Source of the DNA: Idiomarina baltica OS145
GTDB lineage: Bacteria > Pseudomonadota > Gammaproteobacteria > Enterobacterales > Alteromonadaceae
Assembly (NCBI RefSeq): GCF_000152885.1
Contig: NZ_CH672404.1
Coordinates: forward strand, 374,291-438,290
DNA length: 64,000 nucleotides
Reading direction: 5' to 3'
In this document: one piece after another, positions 46,713 through 55,814 of the stretch
How the letters are laid out: the number at the start of each line of letters is the position of its first letter
Numbering within the stretch: the first letter of the stretch is position 1
Position numbers and translations under genes: made by a program
The notes under the pieces: generated by a model
Database searches by the model: none
Told to the model about the DNA's origin: nothing
The model's input: only the letters and a program-made list of their open reading frames with translations

Positions 46713-47627
46713 TTATCCTTTTTTTGCCAATTCTGCGAGTGCTACTTGAGAGCGAGGGCCATGCCCAAGGTGTTGACAAATATCAGCACCTGCACGGACG
46801 AGTGCATCAAGCTCGACGCCCGTCTTAATGCCCATTCCGTTTAACATGTATACCACATCTTCGGTCGCTACATTACCGCTGGCGCCTTTTGCATACGGGC
46901 AACCGCCTAAGCCTGCCACCGCACTATCAACGGTATTCACCCCGAGTTCCAAACAGGCAAGAATATTTGCTAAAGCCTGCCCGTAGGTATTGTGGAAGTG
47001 CAATGCCAACTGGTTGGCCGGCACCACCTCAAGTACAGCCTTGACCATTTCAGCCGCTTGTAGCGGTGTACCCACACCAATCGTGTCGCCAAGGGACACT
47101 TCGTAACAGCCCATTTCGATCAATTGCTGCGCTACATGTGCGACATCTTTGAGTGGTACATCGCCTTGGTAAGGACAGCCTAGAACACACGAGACGTAGC
47201 CGCGTACGCGTACATTCGCTTGTCGTGCTTGGCTGATTACCGGACGAAAGCGTTCCAGTGACTCGTCGATAGAACAGTTGATATTACGCTGACTAAATTG
47301 TTCTGATGCGGCACCAAAAACGGCAACCTCATCAGTATTCACCGAGAGCGCGTTCTCCAATCCTTTTAGATTGGGCGTCAGAGCGGAGTAAGTAATCCCA
47401 GAGTGACGTTCTATCTGTTCCATGATCTCGCCACTGTCGGCCATCTGTGGCACCCACTTCGGGCTGACAAAACTAGCGCTTTCTATATATTTTAGGCCCG
47501 TTTTAGACAGGGCATTAATCAGCTCTATTTTAGCGGCGGTCGGAACCGCCACTTCATTTTGTAAGCCATCGCGTGGACCGACTTCGACGATATTGACTTC
47601 ATCCGGCATAGCGCTGCGTTTAAACAT
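46713..47627 (-). CDS. liuE: Hydroxymethylglutaryl-CoA lyase
   Basis: LiuE cleaves 3-hydroxy-3-methylglutaryl-CoA to acetoacetate and acetyl-CoA, the last step of leucine catabolism. The 304-residue protein shows VEVGPRDGLQNE near the N terminus, LGDTIGVGTP in the middle and GLGGCPYAKGASGNVATED (catalytic cysteine) toward the C terminus, all specific to HMG-CoA lyase. It starts 2 bp after liuD and ends 5 bp before aacS. Confidence 0.96.
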   Translation of the reverse strand: MFKRSAMPDEVNIVEVGPRDGLQNEVAVPTAAKIELINALSKTGLKYIESASFVSPKWVPQMADSGEIMEQIERHSGITYSALTPNLKGLENALSVNTDEVAVFGAASEQFSQRNINCSIDESLERFRPVISQARQANVRVRGYVSCVLGCPYQGDVPLKDVAHVAQQLIEMGCYEVSLGDTIGVGTPLQAAEMVKAVLEVVPANQLALHFHNTYGQALANILACLELGVNTVDSAVAGLGGCPYAKGASGNVATEDVVYMLNGMGIKTGVELDALVRAGADICQHLGHGPRSQVALAELAKKG

Positions 47628-47629
47628 GC

Positions 47630-49603
47630 TTACTCCTTCTCGGCAATAGCAACGAGTTCGTCACCATCACTCACTAAGTCACCCGAGGCAAAAAATACGT
47701 CAGTGACTTCACCTGCGCAATGCGCTTTAATGGTGTACTCCATCTTCATTGCTTCCATGATGACGAGGGCTTGGTCTTTCTCAACGTGGTCGCCTTTGCT
47801 GACCAAAACATCTGTGATTGTGCCATTCATCGGCGCGACCAGGCCTCCACCGGCGTTGTCATCGACCAAGGTATCAGCCACCTTATGGCGATGCAGTGTC
47901 ACTGGACCTTGTTCGGTAAATACAGTGAGTGTGTCATCACAGGTCGCAATGTAGCGCTGATAGCGATGACCGTTCACAACAACGTTGAGCTGATCATCTC
48001 GGATACTCGCTTGGATGGCAAAGCGCTCTTCGCCAATCGTCACGCTAAAGCCATTATCTGTTTGCTCGAGCTCAACATGATTCAGTTCTTCGCCGTCACT
48101 GAATTCAACCACGTGTACGGCGGCTTCGTTCAAGCGCAGTGCATCAGCACGATTCCACGGACTATTGTTGGTGTTGATTTGCGTTTGACGTTGTAATACA
48201 TCAAATACTGCCGCTTCAGTGCGTACCCAATTAAGATCTTGGGTCGACTCTGGGAACAACGATTGTTCATACTGTTGGATAAATTCAGTCGTGAGATCCA
48301 TGCGCATAAATGCTGGATGGCTTGCTAGCCGGTGTAAAAACTCAATATTTGTATGCAAGCCCGTCACACGGTACTGCTTCAAAGCGCGTTGTAACTTCAG
48401 TAAGGCGCGATCTCGGTCAGTATCCCAAACAATCAATTTGGCGATCATCGGATCGTAGAAGCTCGAGATTTCATCACCTTGCTCGACACCCGTATCGATA
48501 CGCACGCCGTCATTGACTGCGGGGGTACGAAGGTGACGGATTGTGCCCGTGCTTGGTAGAAAGTCGTTGGCCGGATCTTCCGCATAAATACGCGCTTCGA
48601 AAGCATGACCGTTAACGGTGACGGCGTCTTGCGTCAACGGTAAGCTGTCCCCAGAGGCGACCATGAGCTGCCATTCGACTAAGTCTAAGCCGGTAATCAT
48701 CTCTGTTACGGGGTGTTCGACTTGTAAGCGAGTATTCATTTCCATGAAGAAAAACTCGCCACTGGCGTCGTATAAAAACTCAACCGTGCCTGCACCCACG
48801 TAGTCAATAGCTTTTGCTGCTTTGACGGCAGCTTCACCCATCGCCTGACGGGTTGTTTCCGATAATGCCGGCGCAGGAGCCTCTTCAATGACTTTTTGGT
48901 GACGGCGTTGTACCGAACAATCTCGTTCTGCAAGGTATACCGCGTTGCCATGCTGGTCGCAGAATACTTGGATCTCTACGTGGCGTGGATTACGGATAAA
49001 GCGCTCAAACAAGACTTTGTCATTGCCAAACGATGATTTCGCTTCACGTTTTGCCGAACTCAGTGCAGATTTAAAATCCTGCTCCGATTCGACCACGCGC
49101 ATACCTTTACCACCACCGCCATAAGCGGCTTTTAAAAGCAGTGGGAAGCCAACCTCTTTAGCTTTGGCAAATAGCGTGTCTTCGTCTTGTTCGCTACCAT
49201 GATAACCCGGAACTAAAGGCACACCTGCTTCTTCCATAATGGCTTTAGCGGCACTTTTAGACCCCATTGCAGCAATCGCCGAAACCGGTGGCCCGACAAA
49301 AATAATATCATTCTGCTGACAGAGTTCAGCAAACGATTCATTCTCAGATAAAAAACCGTACCCTGGATGGATAGCATCGGCGCCGGCAGATTTTGCGACG
49401 TTGATAATCGTGTCTGCCTTTAAGTAACTTTCGTTGCTCGGTGCCGGACCAATGTAATAGGCTTCATCAGCAAGTTGCGTATGCCGTGCCTGTGCGTCCG
49501 CAGCCGAGTATACCGCAATGGTGCGGATACCCATTTGGCGTGCCGTTTCGATAACACGGCAAGCGATTTCACCACGGTTTGCAATAAGAAGTGATTGAAT
49601 CAT
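47630..49603 (-). CDS. liuD: Methylcrotonyl-CoA carboxylase, biotin-carrying alpha subunit
   Basis: The alpha subunit carries biotin carboxylase and biotin carrier activities, carboxylating 3-methylcrotonyl-CoA with the LiuB beta subunit. From the ATG at 49603 (MIQSLLIANRGEIACRVI) it is 657 residues; the in-frame ATG at 49633 lies within liuC. The biotin carboxylase domain (about 1-450) has ATP-grasp motifs KAAYGGGGKGMRVV and EMNTRLQVEHPVTEM; the C-terminal carrier domain has the biotinylated lysine in EAMKMEY (about 620). Confidence 0.96.
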   Translation of the reverse strand: MIQSLLIANRGEIACRVIETARQMGIRTIAVYSAADAQARHTQLADEAYYIGPAPSNESYLKADTIINVAKSAGADAIHPGYGFLSENESFAELCQQNDIIFVGPPVSAIAAMGSKSAAKAIMEEAGVPLVPGYHGSEQDEDTLFAKAKEVGFPLLLKAAYGGGGKGMRVVESEQDFKSALSSAKREAKSSFGNDKVLFERFIRNPRHVEIQVFCDQHGNAVYLAERDCSVQRRHQKVIEEAPAPALSETTRQAMGEAAVKAAKAIDYVGAGTVEFLYDASGEFFFMEMNTRLQVEHPVTEMITGLDLVEWQLMVASGDSLPLTQDAVTVNGHAFEARIYAEDPANDFLPSTGTIRHLRTPAVNDGVRIDTGVEQGDEISSFYDPMIAKLIVWDTDRDRALLKLQRALKQYRVTGLHTNIEFLHRLASHPAFMRMDLTTEFIQQYEQSLFPESTQDLNWVRTEAAVFDVLQRQTQINTNNSPWNRADALRLNEAAVHVVEFSDGEELNHVELEQTDNGFSVTIGEERFAIQASIRDDQLNVVVNGHRYQRYIATCDDTLTVFTEQGPVTLHRHKVADTLVDDNAGGGLVAPMNGTITDVLVSKGDHVEKDQALVIMEAMKMEYTIKAHCAGEVTDVFFASGDLVSDGDELVAIAEKE

Positions 49604-49614
49604 AAATAATCCCG

Positions 49615-50400
49615 TTAACTTTTGCTTTGCCACTGCGGCGCGCGTTTTTCTAGAAATGCAGTGAGGCCTTCTTGACCTTCATCTGATACGCGAATTTTTG
49701 CAATTTCTTCGATAGTAAATCGGCGCACCGGGTCACTCGTGGGTTGGTGTGCAACGCCACGAATAAGGCGTTTACACGCGCCCAAGGCTTGTGGTGAATT
49801 GTTTAATAGTGCCTCAAGAAGTGATGGCAAGGTGTCTTCAAATTCTTCAACAATTTCAGTGACTAATCCTGCTTGCAAGGCTTTTTCGGCAAAGAAACGT
49901 TCGGCGGTCAACATATAACGACGCGCTTGGCGTTCACCCATAACACGTACGACATAAGGGCTTATCACTGCGGGGATGAGGCCGATTTTGACTTCGCTCA
50001 GGCAAAAACTGCTTTTGGGTTGTGCTAAAACCATGTCGCAACAGGCGGCTAAGCCAACAGCGCCGCCAAACGCAGCGCCTTGCACGAGTGCGATGGTGGG
50101 TTTGCTTAACTGATCAAGTTGGCTCATTAAGCGATCGAGACCAGCGGCATCATCGATATTTTCTTGATAATCCTTATCCGCCATGGAGCGCATCCAGTTT
50201 AAGTCGGCGCCCGCGGAAAAGTTTTTGCCATTGGAACGCAATACTAAAACGCGCGCCTGTTCAGACTCCTCAACTTCAGTTAATGCGGCAACGAGCTCAG
50301 CGATCATTTTATCGTCGAAGGCATTGTGCACTTCTGGACGGTTCAAGGTAAGCCAAGCGACGCCACGAGAATCGATTGAAAATTCAGTGTATTCACTCAT
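49615..50400 (-). CDS. liuC: Methylglutaconyl-CoA hydratase
   Basis: An enoyl-CoA hydratase/isomerase-family protein (261 residues) placed between the two carboxylase subunits, where LiuC hydrates 3-methylglutaconyl-CoA to HMG-CoA. Family motifs are GKNFSAGADLNWM (about 58-70) and the oxyanion-hole GAAFGGAVGLAACCDMV (about 105-121) with the following FCLSEVKIGLIPAVI. Eleven bases separate it from both neighbours. The specific substrate is inferred from the operon. Confidence 0.93.
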   Translation of the reverse strand: MSEYTEFSIDSRGVAWLTLNRPEVHNAFDDKMIAELVAALTEVEESEQARVLVLRSNGKNFSAGADLNWMRSMADKDYQENIDDAAGLDRLMSQLDQLSKPTIALVQGAAFGGAVGLAACCDMVLAQPKSSFCLSEVKIGLIPAVISPYVVRVMGERQARRYMLTAERFFAEKALQAGLVTEIVEEFEDTLPSLLEALLNNSPQALGACKRLIRGVAHQPTSDPVRRFTIEEIAKIRVSDEGQEGLTAFLEKRAPQWQSKS

Positions 50401-50411
50401 GATTGCTCTCC

Positions 50412-52019
50412 TTACATCCGGAATACGCCGAACTGGCTGTCTTCAATTGGTGCGTTAAGTGAAGCGGCGATACTAAGGCCGAGCACATCGCGCGTTTGTG
50501 CTGGATCGATAATACCGTCATCCCACAAACGGCCCGAGGCGTAGTAGGGGTGACCTTGTTTTTCGTATTGCTCAACAATCGGCTGCTTCAGCTTGGCTTC
50601 ATCTTCCGCACTCAGTTGCTCGCCTTTACGTGCAAGGTTGTCCTTGGTGACTTGAGCCATTACACCGGCGGCCTGTTCACCACCCATTACCGAAATACGT
50701 GCGTTTGGCCACATAAACATCAGGGTCGGATCGTAGGCACGTCCGCACATGCCGTAGTTACCTGCACCATAGCTCCCGCCAATCAGCACGGTAAACTTAG
50801 GTACTTTGGCACAGGATACAGCCATGACCATCTTAGCCCCATGCTTAGCGATACCCTCGGCTTCATATTTTTTTCCGACCATAAAACCGGTGATGTTTTG
50901 CAAGAACACGAGAGGAATTTTACGCTGCGCGCACAACTCAATAAAATGTGCACCTTTTTGTGCACTTTCGGAGAATAAAATACCGTTATTTGCCACGATA
51001 CCGACGGGGTACCCGTGAATACGCGCAAAGCCCGTCACCAGCGTGGTACCGTAGTTCGCTTTAAACTCATCAAAATCAGAGTCATCCACGACACGCGCAA
51101 TCACTTCGTGAACATCGTAAGGCTTACGTAAATCGGTGCCAACGATGCCATAGAGTTCTTTTGCATCATAACGCGGCGGTTTGCTTTCGCGTTGATCTAA
51201 CTGAGTCGGTGCAGGACGGTTTAATCGTGCCACTGAACGGCGCGCTAATGCCAAAGCATGCTCGTCGTTATGGGCAAAGTGATCGGCAACACCTGAAACC
51301 CGCGTGTGTACATCGGCACCACCGAGTTCTTCGGCGCTGACTTCCTCGCCCGTTGCCGCTTTAACTAATGGCGGACCGGCAAGAAAAATAGTGCCTTGCT
51401 CTTTTACAATCACGCTCTCGTCGGCCATAGCAGGCACATAAGCACCGCCAGCTGTACATAGACCCATGACAACCGCGATCTGTGGAATGCCCTTAGCTGA
51501 CATGTTGGCTTGATTAAAAAAGATGCGACCAAAGTGATCTTTATCTGGGAATACATCATCCTGACGCGGTAGGTTGGCTCCGCCTGAGTCGACTAAGTAA
51601 ATACACGGCAAATGGCATCGTTCGGCAATTTCTTGCGCGCGCAGATGCTTCTTAACGGTTAACGGATAATAAGTACCGCCTTTTACCGTTGCATCGTTAG
51701 CAACGATCATGCACTCAACGCCTTCGACGCGACCAATACCCGCGACGACACCGGCCGCCGGCACATAATCGTCATACACGTCCCATGCAGCGAACTGACC
51801 GATTTCTAAAAACGCTGAACCAGCGTCAAGCAGCTTATTAATACGTTGGCGCGGTAACAGTTTACCGCGCGACAAGTGACGCTCTTGATATTTAGGACCG
51901 CCGCCTTGTTTAATTTGTTCGACTTTAGCGTTCACGTCATCAACGACCGCTTGCATCGATTCATAGTTCGCTTTGAACTGCTCGTCGCGGGTGTTGACTT
52001 TGCTTGCAAGAATAGCCAC
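50412..52019 (-). CDS. liuB: Methylcrotonyl-CoA carboxylase, carboxyltransferase beta subunit
   Basis: LiuB transfers carboxyl from biotin (on LiuD) to 3-methylcrotonyl-CoA. The 535-residue acyl-CoA carboxyltransferase has [20 protein letters not shown] near the N terminus, GGANLPRQ, and the conserved [20 protein letters not shown] and [10 protein letters not shown] of the C-terminal half. Length and AYVPAMADE pattern fit methylcrotonyl- rather than propionyl-CoA carboxylase, and the operon agrees. Confidence 0.96.
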   Translation of the reverse strand: MAILASKVNTRDEQFKANYESMQAVVDDVNAKVEQIKQGGGPKYQERHLSRGKLLPRQRINKLLDAGSAFLEIGQFAAWDVYDDYVPAAGVVAGIGRVEGVECMIVANDATVKGGTYYPLTVKKHLRAQEIAERCHLPCIYLVDSGGANLPRQDDVFPDKDHFGRIFFNQANMSAKGIPQIAVVMGLCTAGGAYVPAMADESVIVKEQGTIFLAGPPLVKAATGEEVSAEELGGADVHTRVSGVADHFAHNDEHALALARRSVARLNRPAPTQLDQRESKPPRYDAKELYGIVGTDLRKPYDVHEVIARVVDDSDFDEFKANYGTTLVTGFARIHGYPVGIVANNGILFSESAQKGAHFIELCAQRKIPLVFLQNITGFMVGKKYEAEGIAKHGAKMVMAVSCAKVPKFTVLIGGSYGAGNYGMCGRAYDPTLMFMWPNARISVMGGEQAAGVMAQVTKDNLARKGEQLSAEDEAKLKQPIVEQYEKQGHPYYASGRLWDDGIIDPAQTRDVLGLSIAASLNAPIEDSQFGVFRM

Positions 52020-52030
52020 AGCGTCTCCTT

Positions 52031-53200
52031 TTATTTGGACTCGTTGAACAACTCACGACCAATCAGCATACGGCGGATTTCTGACGTACCGGCACCAATT
52101 TCATAAAGTTTGGCATCACGTAACAGACGTCCAGTCGGGTATTCGTTAATGTAGCCGTTACCACCGAGCAATTGAATCGCATCAAGAGCAAGTTGAGTCG
52201 CTAGCTCGGCTGCATAAAGTATTGCACCCGCTGCGTCTTTGCGCGTGGTTTCACCACGGTCGCACGATTGCGCCACCGCGTAAACGTAAGCACGCGCTGC
52301 GTTAGTGCGCGTGTACATGTCCGCAACCTTACCCTGTACCAATTGGAACTCACCAATCGCTTTGCCGAATTGGTTACGATCATGGATGTACGGTACGACG
52401 GCATCTAGACACGCTTGCATGATGCCCAGTGGACCTGCCGCAAGTACCGCGCGCTCGTAATCCAAACCACTCATTAATACTTCAACGCCGCCATTGAGTT
52501 CGCCTAGAATGTTTTCAGCAGGCACTTCAGCATCTTCGAATACTAATTCGCAGGTATTTGAACCGCGCATTCCAAGTTTGTCGAGCTTTTGGGCTTGGCT
52601 AAATCCTGGGGTGTTTTTCTCAACGATAAATGCGGTGATACCACGCGAGGCTTTTTCGGCATCGGTTTTAGCATAAATCACAAAAACGTCGGCATCGGGA
52701 CCATTCGTAATCCACATTTTGTTGCCGTTCAGTACGTACTTGTCGCCTTTTTTCTCGGCTTTCAGTTTCATGCTGACCACGTCCGAACCCGCATTAGGTT
52801 CGCTCATCGCGAGCGCGCCTACATGTTCACCGGTACAGAGCTTAGGTAAGTATTTTTGTTTCTGTTCTTCGTTGCCGTTGCGTGCGATTTGGTTAACGCA
52901 CAGGTTTGAATGAGCGCCGTAACTTAAGCCGACAGAGGCTGATGCGCGACTTATTTCTTCCATCGCGATGACGTGTTCAAGGTAACCCATACCTGAGCCG
53001 CCATACTGTTCGTCAACTGTCAAACCGAGTAGACCCATATCCCCGAGTTTACGCCATAAATCACTTGGAAACTCATTGGCTTCATCAATTTCAGCTGCAC
53101 GAGGTGCGATTTCATCGCGTGCAAATGCGTTGACTGCTTCACGCAGCATGTCCGCGGTTTCGCCTAAGCCAAAGTTAAAAGAATTAAATTGCGTAATCAT
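52031..53200 (-). CDS. liuA: Isovaleryl-CoA dehydrogenase
   Basis: LiuA oxidises isovaleryl-CoA to 3-methylcrotonyl-CoA with FAD, handing electrons to ETF. The 389-residue acyl-CoA dehydrogenase has [40 protein letters not shown] and [11 protein letters not shown]; the catalytic glutamate falls in the region [11 protein letters not shown] (E in YER), the position used by isovaleryl-CoA dehydrogenases. First structural gene after liuR, overlapping it by 4 bp. Confidence 0.96.
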   Translation of the reverse strand: MITQFNSFNFGLGETADMLREAVNAFARDEIAPRAAEIDEANEFPSDLWRKLGDMGLLGLTVDEQYGGSGMGYLEHVIAMEEISRASASVGLSYGAHSNLCVNQIARNGNEEQKQKYLPKLCTGEHVGALAMSEPNAGSDVVSMKLKAEKKGDKYVLNGNKMWITNGPDADVFVIYAKTDAEKASRGITAFIVEKNTPGFSQAQKLDKLGMRGSNTCELVFEDAEVPAENILGELNGGVEVLMSGLDYERAVLAAGPLGIMQACLDAVVPYIHDRNQFGKAIGEFQLVQGKVADMYTRTNAARAYVYAVAQSCDRGETTRKDAAGAILYAAELATQLALDAIQLLGGNGYINEYPTGRLLRDAKLYEIGAGTSEIRRMLIGRELFNESK

Positions 53201-53619
53201 AATGACTCCTGAGATGAGACTACTTTCTTGGTTGTCGTTCGCACTGACTCAAGTTCGTCTTGGCAACGTTGCTCAAGGCCCGAGAGCTCAGTCAGTAATA
53301 CGTTGATATCTTCCATTTGTTGCTTGAGTGATGCCTTTTTCTCGGCGATTAACTCAAGTACCTTTTCTAACTGTGCAGCCGAACTATTGTCTGCGTCATA
53401 CAACTCAAATAAACGTCGGGTTTCAGCTAACGAGAAACCTAACCGCTTGCCGCGTAAAATAAGTTTAAGGCGGACGCGATCTTTATTATTGTAAATTCGA
53501 TGTTGACCTTGACGACGAGGCGATAGCAACCCTTCGTCTTCGTAGAAGCGGATAGAACGGGTCGTAATGTCAAATTGTTTTGCCAATTCGCCGATCGTAT
53601 AAGTGATTTTGTTACTCAT
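53197..53619 (-). CDS. liuR: MerR family regulator LiuR
   Basis: LiuR is the MerR-type regulator of branched-chain amino acid catabolism in many proteobacteria. The 140-residue protein has the winged helix [38 protein letters not shown], then the long dimerisation helix. It is the first gene of the run that it most likely controls, its stop overlaps the liuA start (ATGA type), and a perfect palindrome lies upstream at 53664-53679. No metal-binding cysteine cluster is present, so a small-molecule ligand is expected. Confidence 0.93.
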   Translation of the reverse strand: MSNKITYTIGELAKQFDITTRSIRFYEDEGLLSPRRQGQHRIYNNKDRVRLKLILRGKRLGFSLAETRRLFELYDADNSSAAQLEKVLELIAEKKASLKQQMEDINVLLTELSGLEQRCQDELESVRTTTKKVVSSQESL

Positions 53620-53646
53620 CAGACTTGCTTTTTAGTTGACCTAAGA

Positions 53647-53658
53647 TCTAAGCTTAGA
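53647..53658. promoter_or_regulatory. Second palindrome in the liuR/thiolase gap
   Basis: TCTAAGCTTAGA, a perfect 12-bp palindrome five bases from the LiuR-type palindrome. It may be a second regulator site or part of a promoter; it does not resemble the neighbouring palindrome. Confidence 0.35.
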
Positions 53659-53663
53659 GGAAG

Positions 53664-53679
53664 TTTACGTTAACGTAAA
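53664..53679. promoter_or_regulatory. LiuR operator
   Basis: TTTACGTTAACGTAAA, a perfect 16-bp palindrome in the 77-bp gap between the divergent liuR and thiolase starts. It has the form of the LiuR binding sites known from gammaproteobacteria (ACGT half-sites in a TTnACG/CGTnAA frame). It lies nine bases before the GGAGG of the thiolase gene, so bound protein could control both directions. I could not place convincing -35/-10 pairs around it. Confidence 0.85.
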
Positions 53680-53696
53680 GTGGTATTGGAGGAAAG

Positions 53697-54878
53697 ATGT
53701 CAAACGATTCGGTCGTAATTGTTGCCGCAAACCGGACAGCAATGGGGGGCTTCCAAGGTAGCCTGAGTGAAGTCAGTGCGCCTAATTTAGGGGCTACTGC
53801 GATTAAAGCTGCGTTAGGAAATAGCGGCCTCAAAGAAACCGATGTTTCTGAGGTCATTATGGGTAACGTACTGCCGGCGGGTTTGGGCCAAGCGCCCGCA
53901 CGTCAGGCGATGTTATATGCCGGTTTACCGCAAAGCACGGGTGCTACGACCATTAATAAAGTCTGTGGTTCGGGCTTAAAAGCAGCGATGTTTGCAACGG
54001 ACTTAATTCGTGCAGGCTCAGCGGACGTCGTCGTCGCGGGCGGTATGGAAAGTATGTCGCGTGCGCCTTACTTACTTGACAAAGGCCGTAATGGGTACCG
54101 TATGGGACATGGTCAATTGTTTGACCACATGATGCTCGATGGTCTTGAAGATGCCTATGAAGGCAAGGCGATGGGTTGTTATGCGCAGGACACGGCTGAC
54201 AAATACGGTCTTGACCGCGATGCAATGGATAACTTTGCGATTAACTCGCTAGAGAAAGCGCAGGCCGCTATTGAAAAAGGTTACTTCAAAGGTGAAATTA
54301 CGCCGTTGACTTATTCAACGCGCAAGGGTGATGTTACCGTAGATACCGATGAGCAGCCGGGTAAAGCACGACTTGATAAGATCCCACAACTACGTCCAGC
54401 GTTTAAGAAAGACGGCACTATTACAGCTGCCAACTCAAGCTCAATCTCGGATGGGGCTGCGGCGCTTGTATTGATGCGCGAGAGTGAGGCTGCTAAGCGC
54501 GGTTTGAAACCGCTTGCTCGCGTTAAAGGGCATGCAACTCATTCTCAGGCGCCTGCTGAGTTTACTGTGGCGCCTATTGGCGCGATGGACGCGTTGTTGA
54601 ACCAAGTCGGGTGGAGCAAAGAAGACGTCGATTTATGGGAAATCAACGAAGCGTTCGCCATGGTCACCATGTTAGCAATCAACGAAATGAAGCTTGATGC
54701 TAACCGCGTTAATGTCCACGGCGGTGCGTGTGCGTTGGGTCATCCGATTGGTGCCAGTGGCGCCCGTTTGCTGGTTACCTTGCTTCACGCATTGAAGCAA
54801 CGCGGCGAGAAACGGGGTATTACCTCACTATGCATTGGTGGTGGTGAAGCCGTCGCACTTGCCGTTGAAATGATGTAG
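53697..54878 (+). CDS. Acetyl-CoA C-acetyltransferase (thiolase)
   Basis: A biosynthetic-type thiolase of 393 residues, which interconverts acetoacetyl-CoA and two acetyl-CoA. The nucleophile cysteine is in NKVCGSGLKAAM (about 88-99), the second catalytic pair in HGGACALGHPIGASGAR (about 346-362) and CIGGGEAVAL at the end. GGAGG precedes the ATG. Being divergent from liuR across a shared operator, it very likely splits the acetoacetyl-CoA made by AacS. Its stop abuts that of the convergent DMT permease. Confidence 0.94.
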   Translation: MSNDSVVIVAANRTAMGGFQGSLSEVSAPNLGATAIKAALGNSGLKETDVSEVIMGNVLPAGLGQAPARQAMLYAGLPQSTGATTINKVCGSGLKAAMFATDLIRAGSADVVVAGGMESMSRAPYLLDKGRNGYRMGHGQLFDHMMLDGLEDAYEGKAMGCYAQDTADKYGLDRDAMDNFAINSLEKAQAAIEKGYFKGEITPLTYSTRKGDVTVDTDEQPGKARLDKIPQLRPAFKKDGTITAANSSSISDGAAALVLMRESEAAKRGLKPLARVKGHATHSQAPAEFTVAPIGAMDALLNQVGWSKEDVDLWEINEAFAMVTMLAINEMKLDANRVNVHGGACALGHPIGASGARLLVTLLHALKQRGEKRGITSLCIGGGEAVALAVEMM

Positions 54879-55748
54879 TCAACGGCTTAGGTTACGTTGC
54901 TGGCGCGAAGCCAAAATAACAGCAATAACAATTAAGCTCGCGCCCAGCAACCATCTTAACCAGTCGGTATCGTGTTGCCAAAACAACACGCTAACGAGAA
55001 TCCCAGCGGGAATTAAGGCATTATTCATAGCCGCGAGCTGTCCGGTATTGACCCATTTGCTGGCTAGGTTCCAGCCGAGATAGCCAAGGCCGGAGGCGAC
55101 AATGCCGAGCCACAACAAAATGCCCCATTGTAAGGGTGTAGTAGGTAGCATTTGGTGATTGCCAAACAGTAAAACACCTAAGCCAGAGACGAGGCTAGCA
55201 CCGGCAAAAAATGCGGCGAATTGTTGAATTTGATTTTGCGTTGAGCCGAGGTCTAAGCGTTTGTATGCCACTTGGCCGGCAGCGAAGCATAAATTGGCGG
55301 CTTGAATCAAAGCAAAGCCAATAATGAAATCAGCGCTTAGCCCCTGGTAACGAATGATGGCAGCGCCTAAGACTGAGATGGCGGCTGCGAGCCACCAAGT
55401 GAATGGTAAGCGGCGGCGCCCTAAAATGATTTCGTCGATGAGTGTAATGTAAAGCGGGGTGAATATCGTGAACAATAGTACCTCGGCGACACTCAAATAA
55501 AGAAATGCGTGATACAAAAACAAGTACATCAAGCCGATTTGTACGGCACCAATTCCGGCAAGTTGGGTCAGTGTTTTAACCGAATAGGCTTTGAGCTGAC
55601 GCCATTTGAATAATGGCAAGATAGTAAACAAAGCCAGTAGCATGCGGATAAACACGACCCAATAGCCATCAACTTGGCCGGCAAGGTATTCGCCAATGAG
55701 CGAGAAGCTTGCCGCCCAGAGTAACGTAATAAGAATTAAAAGTGGCAC
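54879..55748 (-). CDS. EamA/DMT family transporter
   Basis: A 289-residue drug/metabolite-superfamily permease with about ten hydrophobic helices arranged as two EamA repeats. Substrate unknown; family members export amino acids and other metabolites. It converges on thiolase with no gap and is divergent from mmsA. A role in exporting branched-chain amino acids or their products is only a guess from position. Confidence 0.85.
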   Translation of the reverse strand: MPLLILITLLWAASFSLIGEYLAGQVDGYWVVFIRMLLALFTILPLFKWRQLKAYSVKTLTQLAGIGAVQIGLMYLFLYHAFLYLSVAEVLLFTIFTPLYITLIDEIILGRRRLPFTWWLAAAISVLGAAIIRYQGLSADFIIGFALIQAANLCFAAGQVAYKRLDLGSTQNQIQQFAAFFAGASLVSGLGVLLFGNHQMLPTTPLQWGILLWLGIVASGLGYLGWNLASKWVNTGQLAAMNNALIPAGILVSVLFWQHDTDWLRWLLGASLIVIAVILASRQQRNLSR

Positions 55749-55762
55749 GGTATGCGTCTCTT

Positions 55763-55791
55763 TTAAGGATTATGAAAATTTGGTTTATAAA
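55763..55791 (+). promoter_or_regulatory. Weak candidate promoter for the valine operon
   Basis: In the 66-bp DMT/mmsA gap, TATAAA (55786-55791) is a good -10, but the best placed -35 (TTAAGG, 55763-55768) is poor. No LiuR- or PsrA-like palindrome was seen here. Confidence 0.25.
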
Positions 55792-55814
55792 ATAACACAA
55801 CAAGAAGGTGAGTT

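Noticed and set aside
47720-48196. 158-codon plus-strand frame over liuD
   Set aside because: Opposite strand of a fully conserved biotin carboxylase gene; composition of a shadow frame.
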